Positions 1 to 7,808 of a DNA stretch of 64,000 bases are shown here, one piece after another; position 1 is the stretch's first letter, and the number at the start of each line of letters is the position of its first letter. Under the pieces are notes generated by a model. The model had not been told where the DNA came from and did no database searches. It was given only the letters and a program-made list of their open reading frames with translations. The stretch comes from Cloacibacterium rupense (GTDB lineage: Bacteria > Bacteroidota > Bacteroidia > Flavobacteriales > Weeksellaceae), in contig NZ_BMLV01000004.1 in the NCBI RefSeq assembly GCF_014645495.1, forward strand, positions 214,186 to 278,185, given 5' to 3'. The position numbers and the translations under genes were made by a program.

Positions 1-62
1 AGTTTTATAAAATGAGATAATACCCAAAATTAATACAGTTTGTAATACAAAATTCAAGAGGT

Positions 63-86
63 TACCTGCATAAAGATGTGTAATAA
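63..86. repeat. 24-bp direct repeat, copy 1
   Basis: Matches positions 3303-3326 with a single mismatch (G/A at the sixth base). The shared core ACATAAAGATGTGTAATAA (G for the first A in this copy) contains the short inverted repeat ACA..TGT. The two copies lie on either side of the porin/amidohydrolase operon. It could be an operator for a shared regulator or the trace of a duplicated promoter region. Confidence 0.6.
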
Positions 87-139
87 CTGGGAGTAGATTA
101 TAGGATAGATAAGGCAGAAAAGGATGGGGAGTAAAACGA

Positions 140-167
140 ACTCCATCTCAATGATTTGGGATGGAGT
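140..167 (-). terminator. Probable terminator of the porin operon
   Basis: Perfect 8-bp stem ACTCCATC / GATGGAGT with a 12-base loop, about 130 bases beyond the porin stop codon. On the minus strand it is followed by TTCGTTTTA, a weak U tract, so termination is likely but not certain. Confidence 0.5.
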
Positions 168-294
168 GTCGTAAATTTGTACTGGATTAACAGTAATTGA
201 GGAAAATTAGGAATGTTTTTTTTTCATTATTGTGAGTTTAGAATCTTATATAAAAAATGTTTGGAATTATTATTGAGAATTTTAATTTAAGAAT

Positions 295-1518
295 TTAAAA
301 TAATTGCACCCCAAAAACAAATCTTTGATTATCCCATTTCTTACCAGATAAATCTTCTCTGGTGCCATACCAATATTCTATACCAACGGTTAAGAATTTT
401 TTAATTTTCCACATGGTGTTTATACCTAACTGTGTAGATCTATACGTAAAAATAGAAGGATAATCTGTTCGGTTATCTAGTATCACCATACCACTCATTA
501 CGTTAGAGCGCAAGACGTCATTCCATTTATGTTGTAAAGCAAGATAATGGCCCATAGATTTTCTTAAAGATAATTTGTCATTAGGAATAATAATGCCAGC
601 AGCAAGAGGGTCTGCTCCTACCATATAGTTTCCTATACCTGCGCCGGTAGAAAATACATATTGAAGTCTTGTTTTAGGTGAAAAGTTGTAATGAGTACCT
701 GCAGATAAAGCCCATCCAATTTTTTTGTATTCTACATCATTTTTATCGGTAAGCCAGAAGTTTCTTAATAGGCCACCTATGAAGAAGTGAGTTTTGAATT
801 GAGGATGTACCCATGATAAGTTTGTAGTAACTGTAGGAGCGATTCTGTTTTTAATTTCTGAACCAAGAACATCTGCATTTGGCGCATTTTCTACAGAAGT
901 AGAGAATTTGAAATTAGGAGAAAGTAATTGAGTCCATTTAATCTGTTCTTGTCTTTCATTTACCATTAATCCACTTACAGTAGGTTCAGAAAGAGCGTCG
1001 GGGACAGAATAAACGTCTCCGATGTTGCTAAAATATTTACCGGCAAGGAATTCGGTTTTACCAGATTTAGTAGTAATTGTTAAGTAAGCAACTCTAAAAG
1101 AGAAGTTAGTAGGTTCTCCTCTAAAATTCCATTCTACATAGCCTTTAAATTTTAAGCCTTCTACATCTGTAAGAGCGGTTAGGGTAATTCTGGTGGCTCT
1201 AGCATCTATGTAAGATTGCCCATGTTGAGCAGCATCTACCCCTGGAATGCCCAGATAACCAGGCATACTAGCGTCTAGTTTCATTTCGCTTTTGGTATCA
1301 ACAATACCAAGTGTTTTAAAAAAGCCACCAATAGCTAATACACCATATTTAGAACGAGAAACAATTGCAGCACCTGGAATTTCGGCTTTACTTACTTGCT
1401 CAGCATTAATGTCGCCAATAGGGTTTCTACCAATTACTATAGAATCTTTGCTACTAGTTTGAGCAAAAATTACTGAGCTAGAGAGTATTAATGTTATTTT
1501 AAAAATATTGTTAATCAT
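295..1518 (-). CDS. DcaP-like outer-membrane porin
   Basis: A 407-residue secreted protein with an N-terminal signal peptide (about residues 1-19, cleavage before Gln20) and alternating hydrophobic/polar strands throughout, ending in Phe as outer-membrane barrels usually do. The overall pattern (short N-terminal segment, then barrel with Trp/Tyr-rich strands such as KGYVEWNFRG) fits the DcaP/porin superfamily of trimeric outer-membrane channels, known for uptake of small organic or dicarboxylic solutes. It starts 4 bases after the amidohydrolase stop and is therefore the second gene of a two-gene operon. The natural reading is that the channel admits a substrate or releases a product of that hydrolase. 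The barrel assignment is fairly secure. The substrate is not known. Confidence 0.75.
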   Translation of the reverse strand: MINNIFKITLILSSSVIFAQTSSKDSIVIGRNPIGDINAEQVSKAEIPGAAIVSRSKYGVLAIGGFFKTLGIVDTKSEMKLDASMPGYLGIPGVDAAQHGQSYIDARATRITLTALTDVEGLKFKGYVEWNFRGEPTNFSFRVAYLTITTKSGKTEFLAGKYFSNIGDVYSVPDALSEPTVSGLMVNERQEQIKWTQLLSPNFKFSTSVENAPNADVLGSEIKNRIAPTVTTNLSWVHPQFKTHFFIGGLLRNFWLTDKNDVEYKKIGWALSAGTHYNFSPKTRLQYVFSTGAGIGNYMVGADPLAAGIIIPNDKLSLRKSMGHYLALQHKWNDVLRSNVMSGMVILDNRTDYPSIFTYRSTQLGINTMWKIKKFLTVGIEYWYGTREDLSGKKWDNQRFVFGVQLF

Positions 1519-1522
1519 TTTA

Positions 1523-3241
1523 TTATAGTTTATAAACAGATTTGCCTCCTTTAAAAGTTTCTTGCACTTTAATGTTTTTAATGTCTAAAACATTTACTTT
1601 TAGAGGGTTTTTATCTAAAATAACTAAATCAGCTTTTTTACCAGCTTTAATAGAACCTTTGGTGTTTTCTTCAAAACATTCATAAGCGCCATTAACAGTA
1701 AGTGCTAATAAACCTTGATAAGGCGTGATTCTTTGGTTAGCACCAATCACTTTATTTGTTCTAGAAAGTCTATTAACCGAAGTCCAAAGTAGAAACATTT
1801 GATCCATAGGAGTTACAGTACAATCTGTGTGATTGGTACATATTACGCCATTATCAAAAGCGTCTTTCATAGGGCTTAAATAATTGGCGCGTTCTTGGCC
1901 AAGATTATCTACATGAACATCTCCCCAGTAGTAAGTATGATTAGTAAAGAAAGAAGGTAATAATTTGTATTCTTTGTATTTCTTCATTTGGTCTGGTCTC
2001 ATAATTTGAGAATGGATAATAACGGTTCTTCTGTCTTTATCTTTATCTCCTAATTTTTGAGTTGCAAATTCGTGACCTTTAATCATCATATCCACAGAAG
2101 CATCACCATTGCAATGAGAATACAATTGAATATTATTTTTATAACATACAGTAAACAATTCATTTACCATATCTTGAGTCATTGCGGGGAAGCCTTTACA
2201 ATCATGAGTGCATCCTTCTACTTCTGTAAGGTATGGTTTTGTAATGTAAGCGGTTTTACCTTGTGGAGAACCGTCAACAGCTAATTTAAGACCTTGAAAT
2301 TTAAGATGATTTTGATATTTTCCCCATTGCATATTAGGGTCTGCTATTACTTCTTTAGCATAGATATAAGCAGGTAAGGCAACGATATCTAAAAATAGTT
2401 TATTATTTTTTGCAGCTTTTTGTAGGAGTGTAATTTTGGTGTCCATAGCCAAATGTTCTGCTGCTGTAGTAACGCCACAAGAAGCGTAATAATTTTGTGC
2501 TCTGGTAAGTTTGTCAAATTCTTTTTCATCTGCTCCTACTTTCATTACAAAAGGAATGAAAGGTTGCATAGCCGTTTCTTGTACAAGACCTTCTAATTCT
2601 TTAGAGCCTTTTTTTCTGATAAAAGTTCCACCGGTAGGATCTGGGGTGTCTGCAGAGATACCTGCCATTTTAAAAGCAGCGGTATTACAAACTAGCATGT
2701 GCCCAGAAGTATGTTTTAGAATTACAGGATTGGTAGGGAAAGCTTTGTCTAGTTCAGCAGCCGTAGGATGTCTTTTTTCTGCTAGAAAATTTTGGTCATA
2801 ACCGCTACCCATAATGATATCTGTATCTGAAGCGTTATTAGTTTTTTTAATTTCTTTAAGTTTTTCTATGATTTGTGGTATGTTTTCTACCTCGCCAATT
2901 GGAGGAGGATTGAGATTGGCTTGTAAAAGTTCATCAGCATACATACAAATATGGCTATGGCCATCTACAAAGCCAGGTAAAAGAGTTTTGCCTTTAAGGT
3001 CTATCATTTCTGTATTGCTGGCATGGTATTTTTCGGCTTCATTTTTACTGCCAGCAAAAATGATGTCATCTCCTTTTGTTACTACGGCTTCTACATATTG
3101 AGGGGTATTGCCTTCCATAGTGATGATGTCTCCATTATAGAAAATCTTATCACTTGAAAATTCTTTGCTTTTGTTTGAGAATGAGCAATGATTAAATGAA
3201 ATTATTATTATCATCGCAAATGTCATTTTTAGTATTTTCAT
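1523..3241 (-). CDS. Lipoprotein amidohydrolase (YtcJ-like, amidohydrolase family 3)
   Basis: A 572-residue metal-dependent hydrolase. Residues 1-19 form a lipoprotein signal ending in the lipobox FNHC, with Cys19 as lipidation site, so the enzyme should be anchored in the envelope. The metal-binding HSH motif of the amidohydrolase superfamily is at about 95-97 (DGHSH). Further likely ligands are in YSHCNGD, the HSQ segment and NHTDC near the C terminus. The C-terminal KADLVILDKNP segment is the usual beta-sandwich signature of this family. YtcJ-like members hydrolyse exocyclic C-N bonds in amides or imides. The exact substrate cannot be read here. First gene of the operon with the porin, divergent from the two-component system at 3348. 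Confidence 0.85.
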   Translation of the reverse strand: MKILKMTFAMIIIISFNHCSFSNKSKEFSSDKIFYNGDIITMEGNTPQYVEAVVTKGDDIIFAGSKNEAEKYHASNTEMIDLKGKTLLPGFVDGHSHICMYADELLQANLNPPPIGEVENIPQIIEKLKEIKKTNNASDTDIIMGSGYDQNFLAEKRHPTAAELDKAFPTNPVILKHTSGHMLVCNTAAFKMAGISADTPDPTGGTFIRKKGSKELEGLVQETAMQPFIPFVMKVGADEKEFDKLTRAQNYYASCGVTTAAEHLAMDTKITLLQKAAKNNKLFLDIVALPAYIYAKEVIADPNMQWGKYQNHLKFQGLKLAVDGSPQGKTAYITKPYLTEVEGCTHDCKGFPAMTQDMVNELFTVCYKNNIQLYSHCNGDASVDMMIKGHEFATQKLGDKDKDRRTVIIHSQIMRPDQMKKYKEYKLLPSFFTNHTYYWGDVHVDNLGQERANYLSPMKDAFDNGVICTNHTDCTVTPMDQMFLLWTSVNRLSRTNKVIGANQRITPYQGLLALTVNGAYECFEENTKGSIKAGKKADLVILDKNPLKVNVLDIKNIKVQETFKGGKSVYKL

Positions 3242-3302
3242 TTTAATTCAATTTAGTTGACGATAAAATTATTACATTTACATTTTATAAGTGATTGTTT
3301 AA

Positions 3303-3326
3303 TACCTACATAAAGATGTGTAATAA
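3303..3326. repeat. 24-bp direct repeat, copy 2 (putative operator)
   Basis: Second copy of the repeat at 63-86, ending 21 bases before the kinase start codon and about 60 bases upstream of the divergent amidohydrolase start. The position in a divergent promoter region makes a regulator-binding role plausible. The binding protein is unknown. Confidence 0.55.
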
Positions 3327-3347
3327 GATAAAAAAGTATTTTTAGAA

Positions 3348-6200
3348 ATGAGAATATTTAAAAATTTCATAAAAAAGGGTAGGTTATTGTCGTTGGTTAT
3401 GGTGTTAGTGTTTGAATTTGTATTTTCTCAACCTCAATATGATAAGATAATATATGACTCTTACAATGGATTTACCAATACTCTAAATGATTTAGTGCAA
3501 GATGAAGAGAAGATGCTTTGGCTATCTACAGAAGATGGATTATGGAAATTTGATGGGTACAATCCTGTTCGTATAAAAAATAGATATGAGAGAGAAACAG
3601 GTAGGTCTGCAATAAAATCAATAGTATATAAAGGATATATATATACCATATTTACAGAAAGAGGATGTATTTCTTACAACTTGACAACAGGTGAAGAGCA
3701 ACTATTAACACTACATGAAGTACATGATATATCTATAGAAGGCAACAAAATATATCTATTGCTTAAAAATTTAGATATTCTTATCATCAGAGATCATCAA
3801 CAGACCCTTTACAAGACAGGTTTTAAGCGTACAGTTTCGGGATATAAGAGAGCAAGTATAGTGGTCAAGAATGGAGTTATTTTTCTTTCTATACCTTTAT
3901 TAGGGTTTTACAAAATAGAAGATAATAATCTAATGAAATACTCTCATGTGGAAGGAGCACTTTTGCCAGGGGGTGTTTTTGGAGAGCATTTTAAAATCTA
4001 TTCTGAGTCCATTTTTTATTCTGGATTAAAGTATCCTATAGTCATTAGGAAAAATAATATTGTAAGTCAACCATTAAAAGGTCTAGTCTATCATAGGATT
4101 AATGATTTTGATGTGTTTCAGGGCAAGAGGTATTTCATAAAAGATAGTAAATCAGTATATCTAGAGCGAGGGGTAGGTCAATACGAATTGATTATGAGTA
4201 TAGAAAATGTAGAGTTGAGGAAAATTCTGGTAGATGGGCAGCATATTTATATTGCGACCAATCAAGGGCTGATAGATGTGGTGAAAAAGCAAGATTACCT
4301 GGTGAATTTAAAAGATGATGTGTTTAGTCAAAGGTTTCGGGTGAGGAGAAAAATTATTGCACAAGAAAATGGTTTGTACCTATTCAGTAACCCTAATATT
4401 TTGTGGTATGGGCAAGACCAAACCTTAAAAAGAGTAGCTCAGCCAGCGCTATCTGTATATGATGCAGCAAAGGTAGAAGGAGGTTTTTTGTTGGGCACAG
4501 AAGGTAAAGGTCTTTTATTTGCCCATCAAGATTTTACGAATTTTAAGTCAATATTGCCATCAGATAGCAACAATCCGGTATGTACGGTGTATTATGACCC
4601 GCGACTTAATAGGGTCTATGCAGGTGATTACCATTACCTCTACCTCATTAATGATTATGGAAAGCCAGCGCAAAAAATAATAAAAGTGCCGAATCTTTTT
4701 AATGATAAGATGATAAAAGCGGTGGCCATAGATGAGGAAAACAATAGGATTTTGGTAGGAACAGATGGTGGGATGTTTGTTGTGAATGGCAAGAATCTGA
4801 AGTATGTGAAATTCAACATTAGAAATAGAATTATAGGAGATATTTTAATTGATAAAGGGCAAAAGTTGGCTTATATAGGAGATGATAAAGGCTTGAGTAT
4901 ACTTAGATTAAAGGATTTAAGAATTGTAAAACAACTGGCTTTTGATTTTATGTATCCCTCTAAAATCACAGGATTGTTACAAGATGAGAAAGGGAGGTTA
5001 TGGGCCAGTACTTATAGTGGTATTGTAGGTTATGATTATGCCAAGGACCTTATGATTAATCTACGAAAGAAAAATGGACTGATGAATACCGAGTATAACT
5101 ATAAAGCTAAGGCCAAGATGCAAGATGGGCGATTGATTTTCGGGGGGCTGAACGGGTATGACATCATAAACCCTCAAAAAATGAATTTCAGTTTGAATAA
5201 AGAAAAAGGGGTCGTCTCTGGATATCATTTGATAGGTAAAGACAGTCTCTACCGAAAGATGATGAAAGATGAGAGCATCAGTTACCGAGGAGATACCTAT
5301 TATTCTAGACTATACCTAAGTGTACCAAGTACATTGCAAAGACACCAATGCACGTTTGAGTATCGGGTAAATCAAGGGGCTTGGAATGCTCTGAAGGATA
5401 GATATTACATAGATTTCATAGGATTGTCGGCAGATGTTTATCATATAGAAGTTCGGGGAAGTGATGAGTTAGGAAAGAAGATTCCGTTCCAGCCTATTAC
5501 TATAAAAGTAAAAGAATCTTTTTATGAGAGTAGTTATTTTATAGTAGGGAGTCTGATTCTTATTTTTTCATTGGCCATATTGGTATTTTATTTGACCAAC
5601 AGAAACCTCAATGTAAAGAATGAGATTTATGAAAGGGTAAGCATGGATTTGCACGATGAGGTGGGAACAGTACTTTCTAAAACCTCATTGATCTTGCAAT
5701 ATTTTAAAACGATAGATGATGAGCAAAAGAATAAAATTGTAGAAAACATAAACCAGGCTAATTTCAGTTTACGGGCTTATATCAATAACAGTAAGCATCA
5801 AGAAGTCGCCATAATGGATTTGTATGACCACTGCAAAGAGTTTGTGACGGAGACTCTGAGCATAAAAGGGATAGATTTAGATTTTAATTACCAAGGGAGT
5901 GACCAAGACAAGATAGGTTCTGAGCTGAATAGAGATGTGACGATGTGTATGTACGAAATCACCAATAACATTATTAAGCATTCATCTGCCAGTAAAGTAA
6001 GTATTCTCTTTGAATGGAGTAAAAAGTTTCTATCGATAAAGGTAGAAGAACATGGAGGGCAATTAATGGTAAAAGAAGGCAGTGTGGGGCATGGGATTAA
6101 AAATTTAGAAAAGAGAGTATTAAGAAATCAAGGAAATATAGACATTGTAAATGATGCGGAACACCAGAAAATGGTGATAAGCATAGGCTTTAAAATATAA
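3348..6200 (+). CDS. Propeller-sensor histidine kinase (NarL-type)
   Basis: A 950-residue transmembrane sensor kinase. A signal peptide (about 1-28) leads into a periplasmic beta-propeller of two-component-regulator type repeats (for example LWLSTEDGLWKFDGY near 57-71 and LWASTYSGIVGYD near 553), then a Y_Y_Y-like domain (about 640-725), one membrane helix (about 731-752), a HisKA_3-type dimerisation helix with the phospho-acceptor in MDLHDEVG (His769), and a HATPase domain with an N box (EITNNIIKH, near 870) and GHGIKNL (near 914). The usual DxGxG box reads EEHGG, so it is degenerate. The response regulator follows after 8 bases. Divergence from the porin/amidohydrolase operon suggests that operon as a target, which is an inference. 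Confidence 0.9.
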   Translation: MRIFKNFIKKGRLLSLVMVLVFEFVFSQPQYDKIIYDSYNGFTNTLNDLVQDEEKMLWLSTEDGLWKFDGYNPVRIKNRYERETGRSAIKSIVYKGYIYTIFTERGCISYNLTTGEEQLLTLHEVHDISIEGNKIYLLLKNLDILIIRDHQQTLYKTGFKRTVSGYKRASIVVKNGVIFLSIPLLGFYKIEDNNLMKYSHVEGALLPGGVFGEHFKIYSESIFYSGLKYPIVIRKNNIVSQPLKGLVYHRINDFDVFQGKRYFIKDSKSVYLERGVGQYELIMSIENVELRKILVDGQHIYIATNQGLIDVVKKQDYLVNLKDDVFSQRFRVRRKIIAQENGLYLFSNPNILWYGQDQTLKRVAQPALSVYDAAKVEGGFLLGTEGKGLLFAHQDFTNFKSILPSDSNNPVCTVYYDPRLNRVYAGDYHYLYLINDYGKPAQKIIKVPNLFNDKMIKAVAIDEENNRILVGTDGGMFVVNGKNLKYVKFNIRNRIIGDILIDKGQKLAYIGDDKGLSILRLKDLRIVKQLAFDFMYPSKITGLLQDEKGRLWASTYSGIVGYDYAKDLMINLRKKNGLMNTEYNYKAKAKMQDGRLIFGGLNGYDIINPQKMNFSLNKEKGVVSGYHLIGKDSLYRKMMKDESISYRGDTYYSRLYLSVPSTLQRHQCTFEYRVNQGAWNALKDRYYIDFIGLSADVYHIEVRGSDELGKKIPFQPITIKVKESFYESSYFIVGSLILIFSLAILVFYLTNRNLNVKNEIYERVSMDLHDEVGTVLSKTSLILQYFKTIDDEQKNKIVENINQANFSLRAYINNSKHQEVAIMDLYDHCKEFVTETLSIKGIDLDFNYQGSDQDKIGSELNRDVTMCMYEITNNIIKHSSASKVSILFEWSKKFLSIKVEEHGGQLMVKEGSVGHGIKNLEKRVLRNQGNIDIVNDAEHQKMVISIGFKI

Positions 6201-6208
6201 AAAATCAT

Positions 6209-6841
6209 ATGAAAACCTATAGAGTAGTCATAATAGAAGATGATGCAGAGTTTGCAGAATTGCAAATGAGGATAGTAAATGAGATTTCGCAGTTTGATTG
6301 TGAAAAATATTACGTGAACGCTTTGGATTTTATATCACAACATCAGGACGAGGTAGATATTCTTCTTTTGGATATCATATTGCCACAACTGGATGGGATA
6401 AAAGCCATCCCGATGATTCTTGCTAAATATCCGAAGGTATCTATTATTGTCAATTCTATACGAGATGATACAGAAACCATCTTAGAAGCACTAAGACAAG
6501 GAGCAGTAGGGTATATTGATAAGCAAGATTTTGTGCAGTATATTGAAAAAGTATTGTTTTCTGTGATGGATGAAGGGGCATTTATGACTCCAAAGATTGC
6601 CAAAAAGGTTTTTAATTTTTTTCAGGTTAAAAAGAACCATTTAGAAAATTTGACAGAGAGAGAAACGCAGGTGGCTCACGGCATCATCGATGGGCTTTCG
6701 TATAAATTGGTAGCCGATAGGTTGGGTATTTCTATAGATACCGTAAGGATGAACATTAGAAATATCTATAAAAAAATGAATATCCATAGCAAATCTGAAT
6801 TGATAAGTTATGTGGTAGGTCAACAATATAAAAACAGATAA
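6209..6841 (+). CDS. Response regulator, NarL/FixJ family
   Basis: A 210-residue DNA-binding response regulator. The receiver domain shows the acidic pocket EDD (10-12), the phospho-acceptor Asp55 in LLLDIILPQLDG, and a conserved Lys near 105. The C-terminal LuxR/GerE helix-turn-helix (about 147-205) contains LTERETQVAHGIIDG and the recognition helix segment ADRLGISIDTVRMNI. It lies 8 bases behind the propeller kinase and is surely its partner. Phosphorylated members dimerise and bind promoter sites. The repeats at 63-86 and 3303-3326 are candidate sites. Confidence 0.92.
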   Translation: MKTYRVVIIEDDAEFAELQMRIVNEISQFDCEKYYVNALDFISQHQDEVDILLLDIILPQLDGIKAIPMILAKYPKVSIIVNSIRDDTETILEALRQGAVGYIDKQDFVQYIEKVLFSVMDEGAFMTPKIAKKVFNFFQVKKNHLENLTERETQVAHGIIDGLSYKLVADRLGISIDTVRMNIRNIYKKMNIHSKSELISYVVGQQYKNR

Positions 6842-7140
6842 AAAGGCGGTTGATTTTTTCACTGGATTTATCTGGATTAGACTTGAAGTTTTGTAAAATT
6901 GACTTCAAAAGAAGTTGTTTCTTGGATGATAAATGTTTGTTTTTTCGATTTGGGAATCAAAAAGAGGGCTGAAAAGTCTAATAAAAAATAAGGTTATATA
7001 TGATAAGCTTACATGGCCTATTGTTGTAAGTGATTGATAAGTAGTGTTTTAGGGGTAGAGTAGTACTAAAATGGTACTTCTAAAATTACATGTGTAATGG
7101 TTTTTAGCATTTAATTTGCGGCTAGAAATTAAAAACACAA
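6842..7140. other. Gene-free stretch with promoter of the next gene
   Basis: An inverted repeat TTGAAGT / ACTTCAA (6883-6889, 6902-6908) may end or stabilise the response-regulator transcript, but it lacks a good T run. The right-hand part carries the probable promoter and the AATGGTACT box of the gene at 7141. Nothing else was recognised. Confidence 0.45.
7070..7118 (+). promoter_or_regulatory. Promoter region with AATGGTAC box
   Basis: AATGGTACT at 7070-7078 and a partial AATGGT at 7096-7101 lie upstream of a -7-like element TTAATTTG (7111-7118; Bacteroidota consensus TAnnTTTG). The surrounding 16-base stretch is almost identical to 14736-14750, in front of the candidate small RNA, suggesting a shared regulator. 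Confidence 0.45.
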
Positions 7141-7761
7141 ATGACAATCAAAACACTTTTGGTGAAACAAAAACCAGCCTATTTCTGCATTCGTAGAAAT
7201 ATGGTTGGTTTTTTTTTGATGCTCATTGTGTCTTTTTTTAGGGGCAATACTTTAGATAAAAAATATGAACCTTCTGAGGGTTCAAAAGTATACACTGCAG
7301 ATACGCTGCAAGTAAATCAAGCTAAAGGGGTAATATACCTCACCGGAGGAGCTACCATTATAGATACTGAGGGGGCGCTGCATCATTATGAGTTGGTGGT
7401 AAAAAAGGCAACTCAAAATAAAAAGAAGCCTTCTCCATCTAAACGAATAGCTTTGGCAAAGAAGAAGGTTCAGAGGCCAGTTCAGGTGAAGAATATTTCG
7501 ACCTATGAGCATTATGAAACTGTACCAGCATCTAAAGAGGTTATGTATGGTTTTCATGAGCATGTTGTGGTATGTAGTACCCAGCAAAATCATTACCAGA
7601 GGTCAATGGCGGTATTGGGAAGTTATTGTGAATATTTAATTTTCTATGCCGATTCTGATGATTTGATAAGGGAAGTTCGTTTGGACTTTTTGTCTATATC
7701 TGAAGATTTTTTCTCAGTGAGGCCACCGCCGGTTTCTACAACTAATTCTCTTTTTATCTAA
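7141..7761 (+). CDS. Hypothetical membrane-anchored or exported protein
   Basis: Not recognised. The protein has 206 residues with a hydrophobic segment at about 21-35 (MVGFFLMLIVSFF), so the real start may be the internal ATG at 7201, which would make this a normal signal peptide. A middle part (about 90-115) is rich in Lys/Arg/Pro (KKKPSPSK), and the rest is mixed. The N-terminal mature region DTLQVNQAKGVIYLTGGAT has a beta-rich look. It is followed 47 bases later by a large surface protein on the same strand and may belong to that secreted cluster. Its promoter carries the AATGGTAC box shared with the candidate small RNA at 14.8 kb. Function unknown. Confidence 0.55.
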   Translation: MTIKTLLVKQKPAYFCIRRNMVGFFLMLIVSFFRGNTLDKKYEPSEGSKVYTADTLQVNQAKGVIYLTGGATIIDTEGALHHYELVVKKATQNKKKPSPSKRIALAKKKVQRPVQVKNISTYEHYETVPASKEVMYGFHEHVVVCSTQQNHYQRSMAVLGSYCEYLIFYADSDDLIREVRLDFLSISEDFFSVRPPPVSTTNSLFI

Positions 7762-7808
7762 AAACTAATTTTAGAAAATTTCTTCTTTCAACTTTAAAAT
7801 AACTTCTA

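Larger units (their letters stand above)
1..294. other. Non-coding left edge
   Basis: No convincing gene starts or ends here. The stretch holds one copy of a direct repeat (63-86) that recurs in front of the histidine kinase gene at 3303-3326, and a hairpin (140-167) that probably ends the porin transcript. The preceding gene, if any, lies outside the window. Confidence 0.6.
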
